Origin: Candidatus Defluviibacillus avedoerensis
GTDB taxonomy: Bacteria; Pseudomonadota; Gammaproteobacteria; Burkholderiales; Burkholderiaceae_C
Direction of reading: 5' to 3'
DNA length: 64,000 bases
Assembly: GCA_016703665.1 (NCBI GenBank)
Contig: JADJBS010000002.1
Location: 1-64,000, forward strand
Position numbers and translations under genes: made by a program. A model generated the notes under the pieces. That model was not told the origin of the DNA, searched no databases, and worked only from the letters and a program-made list of their open reading frames with translations. This document shows positions 38,340 through 48,456 of this stretch, in pieces (within the stretch, counting starts at the first letter, position 1; each line of letters starts with the position of its first letter).

Positions 38340-38712
38340 GCGCAGTACCCAGCCGCCACACCCCGGGAACTCCTGCCCCACAGGCGCATGACCACACCAA
38401 AGACATGCTTCACTCGCGCCCGGATGCGTGACTTGCTCCGGTTCTTGGCTTGTACCGCTTCGTCAACGAAGCCCTTGAAGCGGGCGCGCTGATTGGTGAA
38501 GTCTTTGGCCTTGGGGACTTTGAAGACAATCAACTGTTTCTGGCTGGCGCTTGCGAAACTTCGTGACGGTCGTGGAATCGGGAACCGGCTCGCGTCAAAG
38601 GCGATGCCAACGAAGCGGCGCAAGCTGGCAGCGCTTCCTCGCAGGCCATGTCAGCCAGGTTGAACCAGTGCTGGATGAAGTGAACGCGCAACATGTGCTC
38701 CAGGTCAATCGG
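38340..38712 (-). mobile_element. Decayed IS5-family transposase remnant
   Basis: On the minus strand fragments in different frames match an IS5-type transposase: N-terminal FIQHWFNLADMACEEALPA (near 38690-38630), then RRFVGIAFDASRFPIP, and the C-terminal NRSKSRIRARVKHVFGVVMR LWG segment (near 38400-38460). The centre is deleted and the frame is broken several times. I see no terminal repeats. This fills the 400-base stretch between the TPR gene and the hybrid kinase. Confidence 0.7.
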
Positions 38713-38736
38713 GCAAGGTGATACACCTCCCGCTGC

Positions 38737-41253
38737 TTACCGCCGAATCCATTTCAGGATGAGCTCATACAACTCCACAGGCTTCACGGGTTTTGTGAGA
38801 AAGTCATTCATGCCAGACTCAAGGCAGCGGTTGCGGTCTTCAACGAACGCATTCGCTGTCATGGCAATGATCGGCACTTTCGACCCGTTTGGCAGCGTGC
38901 GTATTTGACGCGTGGCATCCAACCCGTCGAGCCTGGGCATTTGCATGTCCATGAGGATGAGATCGAATGGCTTTTGCTTCACCAACTCCACGGCCTGCAG
39001 TCCATCTTGCGCCAGCTCAACCTCTGGCCAGATCTCATTGAGCAGAATGAGTGCGATTTCTTGATTGAATTCGTCATCCTCCACCAGCAGCAAACGACTA
39101 CGTGCATAGTCACGCGCCAGAATTGCTTCTGCAGATAGTACAGTCACCGGTGGTTCACTGATTGAACTGGGTGTATCGGCGCGCAGCTTTGCTGTAAACC
39201 AGAACCGGCTTCCCTGGCCAAGTTGGCTGCTGGCCCCTGCATCGCCACCCATCAATTGCGACAGCTTCTTGGTGATTGCCAAATCCAGACCGGTACCCCC
39301 ATATTGGCGAGTCGTGGTGTTGTCAGCTTGCTCAAATGGAGAAAACAGACGACCCAGTATGGCCGGATCGGTGCCAATCCCCTGATCTTCCACCTCAAAC
39401 TGGATGAGTTCAGATGCTTCTTCAACGCCCAACTGACACACGCGGATGGTGATCTGCCCACCGTCAGAGAACTTGATTGCGTTGCTGACAAAGTTAAACA
39501 AACACTGTTGAAGGCGAGTCAGGTCACCCCGGTAGTTGTGGGATACCAAACGGTTGTCGATCACCATGCGGAGTTTCTTGGCTTGAGCTTGCTGCTCAAA
39601 GATCGATACGACGTTAGCGACCATGCCCCTAACATCCAGTTGAACCTCTTCGAGCGTCAGTTTGCCAGCCTCTATCTTGGACAAGTCCAAAATAGAGTTG
39701 ATGATCTCCAACAGGTGACTCCCTGCCATCTCAATTTTTCCCAACCTGTCGCTTTGCTCTGGCGTGACACCGGAACGACGCACCAGATGCGTCATGCCTG
39801 TGATGACGTTGAGTGGTGTGCGAATTTCATGGCTCATATTGGTCAGGAAAGAACTCTTGGCACGGTTGGCGGCCACCGCTGTTTCCTTCGCAATCTCCAG
39901 CTCTTTGGTTCTCTCCAGCACCAAGCCTTCAAGATTTCTCTTGTGTGCTTCGAGCTCAAGCTCGTACTCCTTTCGGCTGGTGATGTCCTGGATGGTCCCA
40001 ATGAGTTGGACCGGCTCGCCAACCTCGTTGTATTCAAGCTCACCATTGGCGGCAACCCAGCGGCGTACGCCATCAACAGGTCGAATGATCTGGTAATCCA
40101 TGCGAAATTCAGCATGCTCTTGCGCAACAGCCAGGTAGTGATTCAGCGCGGCCTCCCTGAATTCAGGCGCCAAGATTTTGTTCCAGTTGGGAATATCGTG
40201 GGGATAGGATGCGTCAATTCCAAAAATGGCATCCAGTACATCACTGCTTTGCCAGATGCCGGTTTTGAGATTGGTGGCATAGCTGCCAAAACCAGCGATG
40301 TCCTGCGCTTTGCGTCTCATGGTTTCGCTGAGCCGAAGTTGGTCTTCCTGAATTTTTTGCTCAGTGATGTCCAGCACGGTCCACATGCTCATGCCAGTTG
40401 CTTCATCCAGCACCGTGCCACTCAGTGCGACCCAGATCAGTTGCCCATCCTTGCGAGCAAACTCGGTCCCGGTGCGGTAAACCCGTCCTTGTGAAAGCAC
40501 GGGGGCGGATGCACTGTCAAAGGCTTCAAACGGAGAATCGTCGGGGTAGAGCATCCTGATGCTTTTGCCCTTAAGTTCTTCCTGTTCGTACCCAACGATC
40601 TTCAAAAACGCCAAATTGGTCCAAATGATTCGATCGCATTCAAGTTTGAAAAGCCCTGCCAGGTCGTTTTCGAGCATGGCCTTTTGATCACGGTCGATAC
40701 GGCGGCTTCGGTCGACGAATTCCTGGTTCATGGCCATGCTCATCACAACCACCAGCCCTAAAAAGGCAAATGGCCCCAGTTGGATGAAATCGGCTATGCC
40801 AAAACGAACCAGCATGCCCTGCAAGGTTCCTAATGCCGCCAGCAGCACAGCGGCCAAGATGGCCCAACTTTGACTTGTGCGTCTGGCTCGAAAATGTGCC
40901 AGCGAAGCGTACTACACCTACACCGAAGGCGATGGGTTCCCCCAAGGCATGACGACCGACTTGATGCTGTCTAAGCGTTGGTACTGAATGGTTTGCTCAC
41001 CGAACGTGTTGACAAACAAGACGACCAGGTAGAACGCGGACAGGGGATACAGCAACAGCTTGGGCAGTGTCTTTGTGTAAAAGGCCACGAACCACGTTTG
41101 GACCAGGTAGGTCAGCACACCAAAATTGACACTCCAGCGAAGCCATTCGAGATACGCCATTGGATCGGTTGCCTTGCCAACATTTGCGGAGGCTATTCCG
41201 AGGCATCCTGTTGCTGCGCAGAGTGCGGCGAACACCAACTGCGTGGAGTCCAT
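38737..41253 (-). CDS. Membrane hybrid histidine kinase (PAS-PAS-HisKA-HATPase-REC), interrupted
   Basis: About 839 residues in total. The N-terminal 110 residues (41253-40921) carry 3 membrane helices. Further helices (VLLAALGTLQGMLVRFGIAD) and two PAS domains (about 185-425) follow, then HisKA with phospho-accepting His in FLTNMSHEIRTPLNVITGM, HATPase (GIGTDPAILGRLF, QYGGTGLDLAITKKL), and a receiver domain with LLLVEDDEFNQ and LILMDMQMPRLDG. Two in-frame TAG stops (40912-40920) separate the N-terminus from the rest. A missing G at the C run 40939-40943 restores IAFGVGV but needs a second shift right after. It is either a double sequence error or a true pseudogene. The sensed signal is unknown. 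Confidence 0.75.
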
Positions 41254-41595
41254 CGGGCGCCGCAGTCCAATTACCGCATGAAACGCGCAGGCTTATAGGC
41301 AGATGCCACCGAGTAAATAGCTAAGCCCAAGCGTAAAGTCGTGCATCAGTGATGTTCACTCACAAGAAAGCGCTGCCCACTTGGCCCAAACGACGAGGTG
41401 ACCGCTCTTCGTGCGGTCAATGCAACAGGGATCTTTTTGAACGTTGTCGAGATGAGATGGTGGACGGCCACATGCTGCCACCTTACACACTACCGATCCG
41501 GGTAAGTTTGTCAAAGATCAATGAAATACCCCCGTCTGGGCTTTTTGGTCGCACAGGCGGAAAAACCGGCTTTGCCCTGGTTATTCGCCACACCC
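41254..41595. other. Intergenic stretch without a convincing gene
   Basis: 342 bases between the kinase start and the SDR stop. An open frame on the plus strand here (41349-41702) has no family-like sequence and overlaps the SDR gene antisense, so it is probably not a gene. I see no repeat, hairpin with T-run or RNA gene in it. Confidence 0.4.
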
Positions 41596-42297
41596 TTATC
41601 GTGGCACCCAGCCCCCGCACACCGGAAACACCTGTCCCACAAAGCAGTTGGCCGCGTCGCTGCACAGGTAAGCGGCGAAGGACGCATCCTCTCGCGCGCT
41701 GACCAGGCGGCCCAAGGGCACCTCGTTTTGCAGCCGTTCCTTGAAGCGCGGGTTGTTTTGCACCTCAGCCGGAAAGTAGGTGGCGTTGTCCACAAAGTTC
41801 TGTGCAATCGCATTCACCTGGATTTGGTAGGGCGCCACCTCTACACCCACCGCTTGCGCGTAGGCCAGTTGGGCGCCGCGCGCCGCGCTGTAGGTGGATG
41901 CGCGCTTCATGCCGCGCAGCGCAGATGCGCTGCCCATCACCAAAATCTTGCCTGACCGCCTGGCCATCATTTGTGGCAGCACTGCGCGCACCAGCCGGGG
42001 CAGCGGATCAACCAGCGCGGCAAACATGTCGCGCCATTCGGTGTCTGCAACCTTATCGGCCGGGGTGGTCGGGGCCGCCAAGGCCAGGTTGGCAACCAGG
42101 ATGTCGATGTGCCCGGTGGCTGCGACCAAAGCGCCGGGCGCCTCAGGGTCCAGCAAGGCGTCGTTGCTCAAGATCACCTCTGCCCCCTGTTCCACCAGTA
42201 CCTCACACAGCACAGGTGCCATGAAAGCCTTGGCGTGAGTGACCAGGATACGCTTGCCAGCAAGTGGGGGACGGTTGGAGCGGTTGGAGGACTTCAT
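41596..42297 (-). CDS. Short-chain dehydrogenase-fold protein with a halohydrin-dehalogenase-like Ser-Tyr-Arg triad
   Basis: 233 residues. The C-terminal half follows the SDR fold, but the usual GxxxGxG nucleotide motif is replaced by VTHAKAFMAP. The catalytic YxxxK is YSAAR, that is Y-x3-R. A Ser lies exactly 13 residues before the Tyr (GSASALRGMKRASTYSAAR), the spacing of the Ser132-Tyr145-Arg149 triad in HheC. NFVDNATYFPAEVQNNPRF resembles the region after the triad in halohydrin dehalogenases, which open or form epoxides without NAD(P). HHDH activity is inference; a cofactor-poor SDR is the alternative. The divergent LysR/ligase locus lies next door. Confidence 0.62.
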   Translation of the reverse strand: MKSSNRSNRPPLAGKRILVTHAKAFMAPVLCEVLVEQGAEVILSNDALLDPEAPGALVAATGHIDILVANLALAAPTTPADKVADTEWRDMFAALVDPLPRLVRAVLPQMMARRSGKILVMGSASALRGMKRASTYSAARGAQLAYAQAVGVEVAPYQIQVNAIAQNFVDNATYFPAEVQNNPRFKERLQNEVPLGRLVSAREDASFAAYLCSDAANCFVGQVFPVCGGWVPR

Positions 42298-42361
42298 TGC
42301 TAAATAGATTCAGAGGTTTCGGTAATACGGATATAGATTCTTTGCTATCAAAATAGGAATT

Positions 42362-43324
42362 TCAGGGCCGGATGATTCTTTGAACTGGCCCGTGCCTGAT
42401 TTTGGGGCGTATCGACGCCATCTGCAACGGCTCTACCGGGTAAAGCTCTTGCACGACTGCCCTGAAGCGTCGCGTGCTGGCACTCTCTGTGGCGGGGGCA
42501 TAGGCCAGTGCAATGCCAATCACTGGCTCCGGCGGCAGGTCTCGAATGGGCCTGAACGTTACCCGGGGCGACGCCGTTGCCGCATGCACCGATGGCACCA
42601 AAGCCACACCCAGCCCACCTTCCACCAGCCCAATGGCGGTTTGTACCTGTACCGCTTCCTGCGTGATCCGGGCGCTGATGCCAGCTTGAAGCAGCGTCAG
42701 CATCAAGGCGCCTTGCAACCCCCCGGCGCGAGAGGGCACATAGCCAATGAAGGTTTCGTCCGCCAGGTCCTGCAGGCTCAGGGTCGTCTGCTGGCACAGC
42801 GGGTGGTCATTGGGCAGTGCCGCACAAAAGCGGTCTTGCTCGACTTGCTGAAACTCCACATTCACTGGTCGCGCAATGGGTACGCGTACAAAGCCAAGGT
42901 CAATGCTGCCGTTCTCAACTGCGATCAGGGTTTCATGGTTGGTGTATTCACGCAGCGTGAACTTGATGCCTGGGTATCGGCTGGCAAACACTTTCAGTAT
43001 CTTGGGCAGCAGCCCGTAGACCGCCGACCCAATGCAGGCAATGTTGAGCAGGCCGCTGGCATCATGCTGTGCGCTTTGTGCCATGTTGGTCAGGTCTGAG
43101 GCTTCCTTCAGGCACCGGTTGGCCCCTGCGAGGGCGGTTTCGCCCTCCGGAGTGAGGCGTACACCGCGTCCGGTCCGCTCGAACAAGCTGATGCCCATTT
43201 CGTCTTCGAGCTTACGGATCGCCACCGACAAAGGCGGCTGCGCCATGCATAGCCGCTCGGCGGCCAAGCTGAAGCTGCCTGCCTCAGCCACGGCCACAAA
43301 TTGACGGAGTTGCCTCAGCTCCAT
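42362..43324 (-). CDS. LysR-family transcriptional regulator
   Basis: 320 residues from ATG 43324. The HTH is MELRQLRQFVAVAEAGSFSL, LSVAIRKLEDEMGISLFERT; the effector domain is of the CatR/BenM-like type (TLREYTNHETLIAVENGSID, DLGFVRVPIARP). It is divergent from the acyl-CoA synthetase gene (150 bases between the starts), the classical LysR arrangement, and co-directional with the SDR gene downstream. It probably controls both. The effector is unknown; aromatic or small organic acids are common in this subgroup. Confidence 0.88.
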   Translation of the reverse strand: MELRQLRQFVAVAEAGSFSLAAERLCMAQPPLSVAIRKLEDEMGISLFERTGRGVRLTPEGETALAGANRCLKEASDLTNMAQSAQHDASGLLNIACIGSAVYGLLPKILKVFASRYPGIKFTLREYTNHETLIAVENGSIDLGFVRVPIARPVNVEFQQVEQDRFCAALPNDHPLCQQTTLSLQDLADETFIGYVPSRAGGLQGALMLTLLQAGISARITQEAVQVQTAIGLVEGGLGVALVPSVHAATASPRVTFRPIRDLPPEPVIGIALAYAPATESASTRRFRAVVQELYPVEPLQMASIRPKIRHGPVQRIIRP

Positions 43325-43473
43325 ATATCTTTGGTGTATGAGATGGGTGCTAAAAAGTATTGGACAAAGTATAGGTCGATCCATAGGATGGCCAGACAAC
43401 GCAGACACCCGTGTCCTGTATTTCCCGGCGCAAGCCCGGGCGCTGAAGTCGATTGAAGCCAGAAAGCTCTTTT

Positions 43474-45582
43474 ATGCGCGACCCTCACCACCTTGAGCAT
43501 CTTCTGAATCCACGCTCCGTTGCCGTCATTGGCGCGTCAGACGACCCCTTGCGCATCGGTGGTCGGCCCATCAGCTACATGCTTAAACAAGGCTTTGCGG
43601 GGCGCATTTACCCTGTCAATCCCAACCGGGATGTTGTGCAGGGTTTAAAGGCCTATGCCAGTGTGGCGGACTTGCCCGAGGCGCCAGACGTTGCGGTGGT
43701 GGCCGTGCCCGCAGCTGCCACGCCTGCGGTGATTGCGGCCTTGGCGCACAGGGGCACAGGGGCGGCCATTTTGTTCTCAGCCGGGTTTGCCGAGGCCGGC
43801 CCCGAAGGTGCCGAATTGCAAGCGCAGGCGGTGGCCGCGGCACGCACGCACGGCATGCGCTTGCTGGGGCCCAACTCGCTCGGCATTGTGATCCCACGCA
43901 CCGGCTTTTTTGGCAGTTTTGTGTCCAGCGTGGAACTGGGCATGCCCCGGCCAGGGCGGGTCGCCATTGTCAGCCAGTCGGGGGCTTACGGTGGGCATTT
44001 ACTGTCTGCGGCCACGGCGGCAGACATCGGTTTGTCTGCGGTCGTGATGACGGGCAACGAGGCCGACCTGAGCCTGGGCGATGTGCTGCAAATTGTGGTG
44101 AACGATCCAGATACCGACGTTATCGCCTTGTACTCTGAGGGTATCAAGGAATCTGCGGGCTTGATTGTTGCGTTGCAGGCAGCGCGCCGTGCGCGCAAGC
44201 CTGTGGTGATGATGAAGGTAGGGCGCTCAGCGGTGGGCAGCGCAGCAGCCCAGTCGCATACAGCGTCCATTGCGGGCAACGACGCCGTCATCGACGCGGT
44301 GTTGACCGAGCTGGGGGTTGTGCGCGCCAGGAGTACCGAACATATGCTGGACATTGCCCGTCTGGCGACGCGGCGCATTTATCCAGCCCACAACAGCCTG
44401 GGCGCAATCACCGTCAGCGGTGGGGCGGGCGTCATCATTTCGGATGCGGCGGATGATGTGGGTCTGCCCATGCCAGAAATGCCCCAGCCAGCGCAGGACA
44501 AGCTCAAGGCGCTGCTGCCGTTTGCCTCCCCGCGCAACCCGGTTGACACCACCGCGCAGTTTTTGAACGAGATGTCGCTCATCGGGCAGTTTCTGGACAC
44601 CATGGTGGGCGAGGGAGGCTACCAGTCTATTCTGGGCTTCTTTACCTATACCGGTGGCGCGCCCAGCATTGCGCCGCATTTGCGCAAGCAGTTGAAGGTG
44701 GTGCGCGAGCGCTACCCTGATCGCCTGTTCGTGCTGTGCATTCAGGCCTCGCGCGAGCAGATTCGCGGCTACGAGGAGGATGGGTTTTGCGTCTTTGAAG
44801 ACCCGACGCGTGCCGTTGTGGCCATTGCCGCCATGGGGCAGTTTGGCCGTGCCTTTGCAGTGAAAGACCGTTTACCAGTGCCCACGCTTAAGGCCGTGAC
44901 GCTGCCAGGGCGGGCGCCCACAGAGGCACAGGCCAAGGCCTTGCTGGCCCAGGCCGGTATTGCCAGCGCCCCTGAGCGCGCCTGCGCCAGTGCCGACGCC
45001 GCTGTGGCTGCCGCGCAGGAAATGGGCTTTCCAGTGGTGTTGAAAATCCTCTCGCCCGACATCGTGCACAAAAGCGAAATCGGTGGCGTGCTGCTGGGCG
45101 TGAGCACGCCAGACGCAGTGCGCGAAGGCTTTGCCACGCTGATGGGGCGCGCCCGCGCTGCGGTACCCCACGCGTCTTTGGAAGGCGTGCTGGTGGCTAA
45201 ACAGTTAGACGGTGGGGTGGAATGCATTTTGGGCATTCAGCAAGACCCGGTCTTTGGCCCGGTGGCGCTGTTTGGCTTGGGTGGCATCTTTGTGGAAGTC
45301 ATGAAAGACGTGGTGCTGCACCGCTGCCCCTTTGGTGTGGATGTGGCCGAAGAGATGATCCGATCCATCCAGGGCGCACCCTTGCTTTTGGGTGCCCGTG
45401 GCAAGCCGCCTGTGGACATGGCTGCGCTGGCGAGCATGCTGTCCCGGCTGTCCGCTTTTGCGCATGCCGCAGGACCTGGCTTGGGGTCGATCGACCTGAA
45501 CCCGGTGCTGGCCCTGCCAGCGGGGCAGGGGGCTTTCGCGGTAGACGCGGTGATCGAAATCAAGCCCGTGCCCACCGCTTAA
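43474..45582 (+). CDS. NDP-forming acyl-CoA synthetase (fused alpha-beta)
   Basis: 702 residues from ATG 43474. It contains a CoA-binding domain (RSVAVIGASDDPLRIGGRPI), a succinyl-CoA-ligase-like flavodoxin domain with the phospho-His region (VKVGRSAVGSAAAQSHTASI-like, here MKVGRSAVGSAAAQSHTASI), and a C-terminal ATP-grasp domain (FPVVLKILSPDIVHKSEIGG). It makes an acyl-CoA from a carboxylic acid with NTP hydrolysis to NDP and phosphate, or the reverse. Substrates range from acetate to aryl acids. It is paired with a divergent LysR regulator. Confidence 0.88.
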   Translation: MRDPHHLEHLLNPRSVAVIGASDDPLRIGGRPISYMLKQGFAGRIYPVNPNRDVVQGLKAYASVADLPEAPDVAVVAVPAAATPAVIAALAHRGTGAAILFSAGFAEAGPEGAELQAQAVAAARTHGMRLLGPNSLGIVIPRTGFFGSFVSSVELGMPRPGRVAIVSQSGAYGGHLLSAATAADIGLSAVVMTGNEADLSLGDVLQIVVNDPDTDVIALYSEGIKESAGLIVALQAARRARKPVVMMKVGRSAVGSAAAQSHTASIAGNDAVIDAVLTELGVVRARSTEHMLDIARLATRRIYPAHNSLGAITVSGGAGVIISDAADDVGLPMPEMPQPAQDKLKALLPFASPRNPVDTTAQFLNEMSLIGQFLDTMVGEGGYQSILGFFTYTGGAPSIAPHLRKQLKVVRERYPDRLFVLCIQASREQIRGYEEDGFCVFEDPTRAVVAIAAMGQFGRAFAVKDRLPVPTLKAVTLPGRAPTEAQAKALLAQAGIASAPERACASADAAVAAAQEMGFPVVLKILSPDIVHKSEIGGVLLGVSTPDAVREGFATLMGRARAAVPHASLEGVLVAKQLDGGVECILGIQQDPVFGPVALFGLGGIFVEVMKDVVLHRCPFGVDVAEEMIRSIQGAPLLLGARGKPPVDMAALASMLSRLSAFAHAAGPGLGSIDLNPVLALPAGQGAFAVDAVIEIKPVPTA

Positions 45583-45614
45583 CGTCGGCCGCTCTGGCAA
45601 GCGGCTTGCCAGGC

Positions 45615-47666
45615 TCAGTCGTCGGTGTCTTCCACCTTGTGCAGGCTAGCCAACCTGGCCTGTGTGTCTGGCGGCACCTGGGCGTAGTGCGAGAAATCAA
45701 GCGTGTAGGCGCCTTTGCCCGCCGTCATCGATTTGAGTCGCACCAGGTAGTCGTCCAGTTCTGCCAGCGGTACCTGGCCTGTGATAGCCGCCGTGCCTGC
45801 GGGCCGAGGCAAGGTACCCGTCACATGGCCGCGCTTGGCTGATAAATCGCCAGTCAGGTCGCCAATGGCTGATTCAGGTGCCAGCACCTCGATGTTGACA
45901 ATCGGTTCGAGCAGAATCGGTTTGGCCTCCAGAATGGCAGCCATGGTGGCCTTGCGCGCTGCGGCCACAAAGGCCACTTCTTTGCCGTCCACCGCATGGG
46001 TTTTGCCGTCGTGCACCGTCACGCGTATGTCGTGCACCGGGTAGCCTGCCACCACGCCATCTGCCAATGCCTGGCGCACGCCTTTTTCCACCGCCTGCAT
46101 GAACACACCGGGGATGGCGCCACCTTTAACAATGTCTACAAAGTCAAAACCCGCGCCACGCTCCAGCGGTTCCACGCGCAGCATCACCTCGCCAAACTGG
46201 CCCGCACCACCGCTTTGCTTTTTGTGGCGACAGTGACCTTCGGCAAATCGCGTAATCGTCTCGCGGTAGGCAATCTGTGGTGGGCTGGTGTCAAGCTCCA
46301 GCTTGTACTGCTGCTGCATGCGCGTGAGCTTGGCGCGCAGGTGCATCTCGCCCAGGCCGCGAATCACGGTTTCGTTCGTTGTGGGGTGACGCTCAATCTT
46401 GAAGCAGGGGTCTTCCAGCTCCAGCTTGTGCAGAATTTCAAACAGCCGCTGCTCGTCGCCCTTTTTACGGGTTTGCACCGCCAGGCCCTGCATGGGTTGA
46501 GGAAACTGCAGCGGTTTCAGGTGGATGTGGTCTTCGTCGTGCGAATCGTGCAGCACGCAGTCAAATTCCAGATCCTCCACCTTGGCAACAGCACCGATGT
46601 CACCGGGAACCAGTTGCGAGACTTCGACATAGTCCTTGCCCTGCAGCTGGTACAGGTGGGCCACCTTGAATGGCCGCTTGGCGGAACCCACAAACAGTGG
46701 CTGGTCTTTACGTACTGTGCCCTGGTGTACCCGGAACACGCCCACTTTGCCGATGAACGGGTCCACCACCACCTTGAATACATGGGCCAGCACATGCAAT
46801 TGGTCGTCTGGCTGCGCCTGGAAGGCCGCTGGCGCCTGGCCGGGCTCGCCACGGTAAAACGGCGGCGGGTTGCCTTCTGCCGGGTTGGGTGCCAGCTTGG
46901 CCAGCGCATCCAGCAACTGCGGCACGCCAGCGCCCGTCTTGGCCGATACAAACAAGATCGGAATCAAATGCCCGGCGCGCAGCGCGGCCTCAAAAGGGGC
47001 ATGCAGTTCTTCTAGCGTCGGGTCTTTGCCTTCCTCCAGGTAGCGCGCCATCAGTGTGTCGTCTTCTTCCACAATCTGGTCGATCAGCGCACGGTGCTCT
47101 GCGGACACCGAGGCAAAGTCGCTCTCGCCATCGTCATGACCCAGCAGTTCCACCACATCCTGCCCGTGGTGGGCAGGCAAGTCCAGCAGCAGGCACTGCT
47201 TGCCAAAGCGCTCGCGGATGTCGCCCACCAGGGCAGGCAGGTCCACGTTGTCGGCATCAATTTTGTTGATGACAATCATCCGGCACAGGCCGCGTTCACC
47301 CGCGAGGGTAAACATGCGCTCGGTAGACAGCTCAATGCCCGCCTGGGCGTTGATGACGACCAAGGCTGTGTCCACGGCCGCCAGCGCGCCAATGGCCTGG
47401 CCAGCAAAATCCGGGTAGCCGGGGGTGTCAATTAGATGGATGCGGGTGTCAGCCCATTCCACGCTGGCCAGTGCAGCCTGCAGGGAGTGGCCCAGCTCTT
47501 TTTCGAGTGGATCAAAGTCACTGACCGTATTGCCCTTTTCAACGGTGCCGCGGCTGGCAATGGCCCCTGTGGCGGCCAGCAGGCTCTCCAGCAAAGTGGT
47601 TTTGCCAGAGGAGCCATGGCCCACCAGGGCAATGCTTCTCAAACGGGTGCTGGATTCTTGACTCAT
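45615..47666 (-). CDS. Elongation factor G-like GTPase
   Basis: 683 residues from ATG 47666. It has the G motifs GHGSSGKTTLLESLL, DTPGYPDFAG and NKIDADN, followed by EF-G domains II-V (HLKPLQFPQPMQGLAVQ; GHCRHKKQSGGAGQFGEV). It belongs to the FusA-like EF-G II group, divergent from the canonical translocase encoded in the str operon. Members have been linked to ribosome recycling or stress, but the role here is unproven. It stands alone on the minus strand. Confidence 0.85.
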   Translation of the reverse strand: MSQESSTRLRSIALVGHGSSGKTTLLESLLAATGAIASRGTVEKGNTVSDFDPLEKELGHSLQAALASVEWADTRIHLIDTPGYPDFAGQAIGALAAVDTALVVINAQAGIELSTERMFTLAGERGLCRMIVINKIDADNVDLPALVGDIRERFGKQCLLLDLPAHHGQDVVELLGHDDGESDFASVSAEHRALIDQIVEEDDTLMARYLEEGKDPTLEELHAPFEAALRAGHLIPILFVSAKTGAGVPQLLDALAKLAPNPAEGNPPPFYRGEPGQAPAAFQAQPDDQLHVLAHVFKVVVDPFIGKVGVFRVHQGTVRKDQPLFVGSAKRPFKVAHLYQLQGKDYVEVSQLVPGDIGAVAKVEDLEFDCVLHDSHDEDHIHLKPLQFPQPMQGLAVQTRKKGDEQRLFEILHKLELEDPCFKIERHPTTNETVIRGLGEMHLRAKLTRMQQQYKLELDTSPPQIAYRETITRFAEGHCRHKKQSGGAGQFGEVMLRVEPLERGAGFDFVDIVKGGAIPGVFMQAVEKGVRQALADGVVAGYPVHDIRVTVHDGKTHAVDGKEVAFVAAARKATMAAILEAKPILLEPIVNIEVLAPESAIGDLTGDLSAKRGHVTGTLPRPAGTAAITGQVPLAELDDYLVRLKSMTAGKGAYTLDFSHYAQVPPDTQARLASLHKVEDTDD

Positions 47667-47746
47667 GGAACATCCTAGGTTGTTGTAATGCGACAAACCC
47701 ATGGTATTCCTGGCTGCAAGAGCTGCCTTTGACGAATGTCAGCTTT

Positions 47747-48421
47747 TCAATGCGCAGGCTTGCCGGCAATGTCGGTCAGCGTAAGGGCGTTGAATTCTTG
47801 TTGCGACTGGATTTCGAGCGGCGCATTGAGAAAAGAACCCGCTTGCGGAACAGAATACGTGTCTTCGTCAGCCCACATCTCAAAGGGGCTGCCCAGCACA
47901 TGACAGGTCGATGCGTGGGTTCTTTGCGTCTGGTGCCCGCCTGTGGATTGCCATGACACACCAAATTGCACCAGCAAGATCTTGCCATCGGGGATGTGCA
48001 GTCTGGCCGAGAATTCTTCGGTCTGACCTGGGGCGATGGTTCTGGCTACAGTGACCAGATCGGCGGTAGATACCTCAGCACGAAGTTCGCAGGTGTCCTT
48101 TTGTCGTTCCAGATGCCCAACAGGAGCCCCCAGAAACAGCTTGGTGGTCTTGACCGTGTGGTTTTTTTGATCCAGCACATCTGCGAAAACCTGGGTCACA
48201 TTCACCGCTGGTCCTTTGGCTTGCAGGTTGGTCAGTTGAAACTTCGCAACGAAAGTCCAGTAATCACGCGTCAGAGTAATGCCGGAGAACACCAGCACCG
48301 GCCCTGCATTTTCTTTGGTATTCCCGCCCATGCCCGTGATCCTGCGCAGCAAACCCATGGGACTACCGATGGCAAAAACCAGGCTACTGATGGGCAGGTG
48401 GACGCTAAGACTTGTTTGCAT
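47747..48421 (-). CDS. Conserved hypothetical protein
   Basis: 224 residues from ATG 48421. There is no clear signal peptide. The middle has a beta-rich pattern (ITLTRDYWTFVAKFQLTNLQ, FSARLHIPDGKILLVQFGVS) that could be an Ig-like or protein-binding domain. I do not recognise a family. It starts 35 bases after the TctC stop on the same strand and may be co-transcribed with it. Confidence 0.5.
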   Translation of the reverse strand: MQTSLSVHLPISSLVFAIGSPMGLLRRITGMGGNTKENAGPVLVFSGITLTRDYWTFVAKFQLTNLQAKGPAVNVTQVFADVLDQKNHTVKTTKLFLGAPVGHLERQKDTCELRAEVSTADLVTVARTIAPGQTEEFSARLHIPDGKILLVQFGVSWQSTGGHQTQRTHASTCHVLGSPFEMWADEDTYSVPQAGSFLNAPLEIQSQQEFNALTLTDIAGKPAH

Positions 48422-48456
48422 ATGGGGCACTCCAAGGAAGTGATCACAATTTTGCA

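Noticed and set aside
38340..38712. Intact insertion sequence
   Set aside because: Only N- and C-terminal transposase pieces remain, in different frames, and no terminal inverted repeats are visible.
39223..40494. Long open frame antisense to the hybrid kinase
   Set aside because: Shadow of conserved PAS/HisKA coding sequence; no domain of its own.
41349..41702. Open frame on the plus strand between the kinase and SDR genes
   Set aside because: Its sequence is Arg/Pro/Cys-rich without family character and half of it is antisense to the SDR gene.
45996..47015. Long open frame antisense to the EF-G-like gene
   Set aside because: Shadow frame, rich in His/Gln/Leu as expected from the reverse of a GTPase gene.
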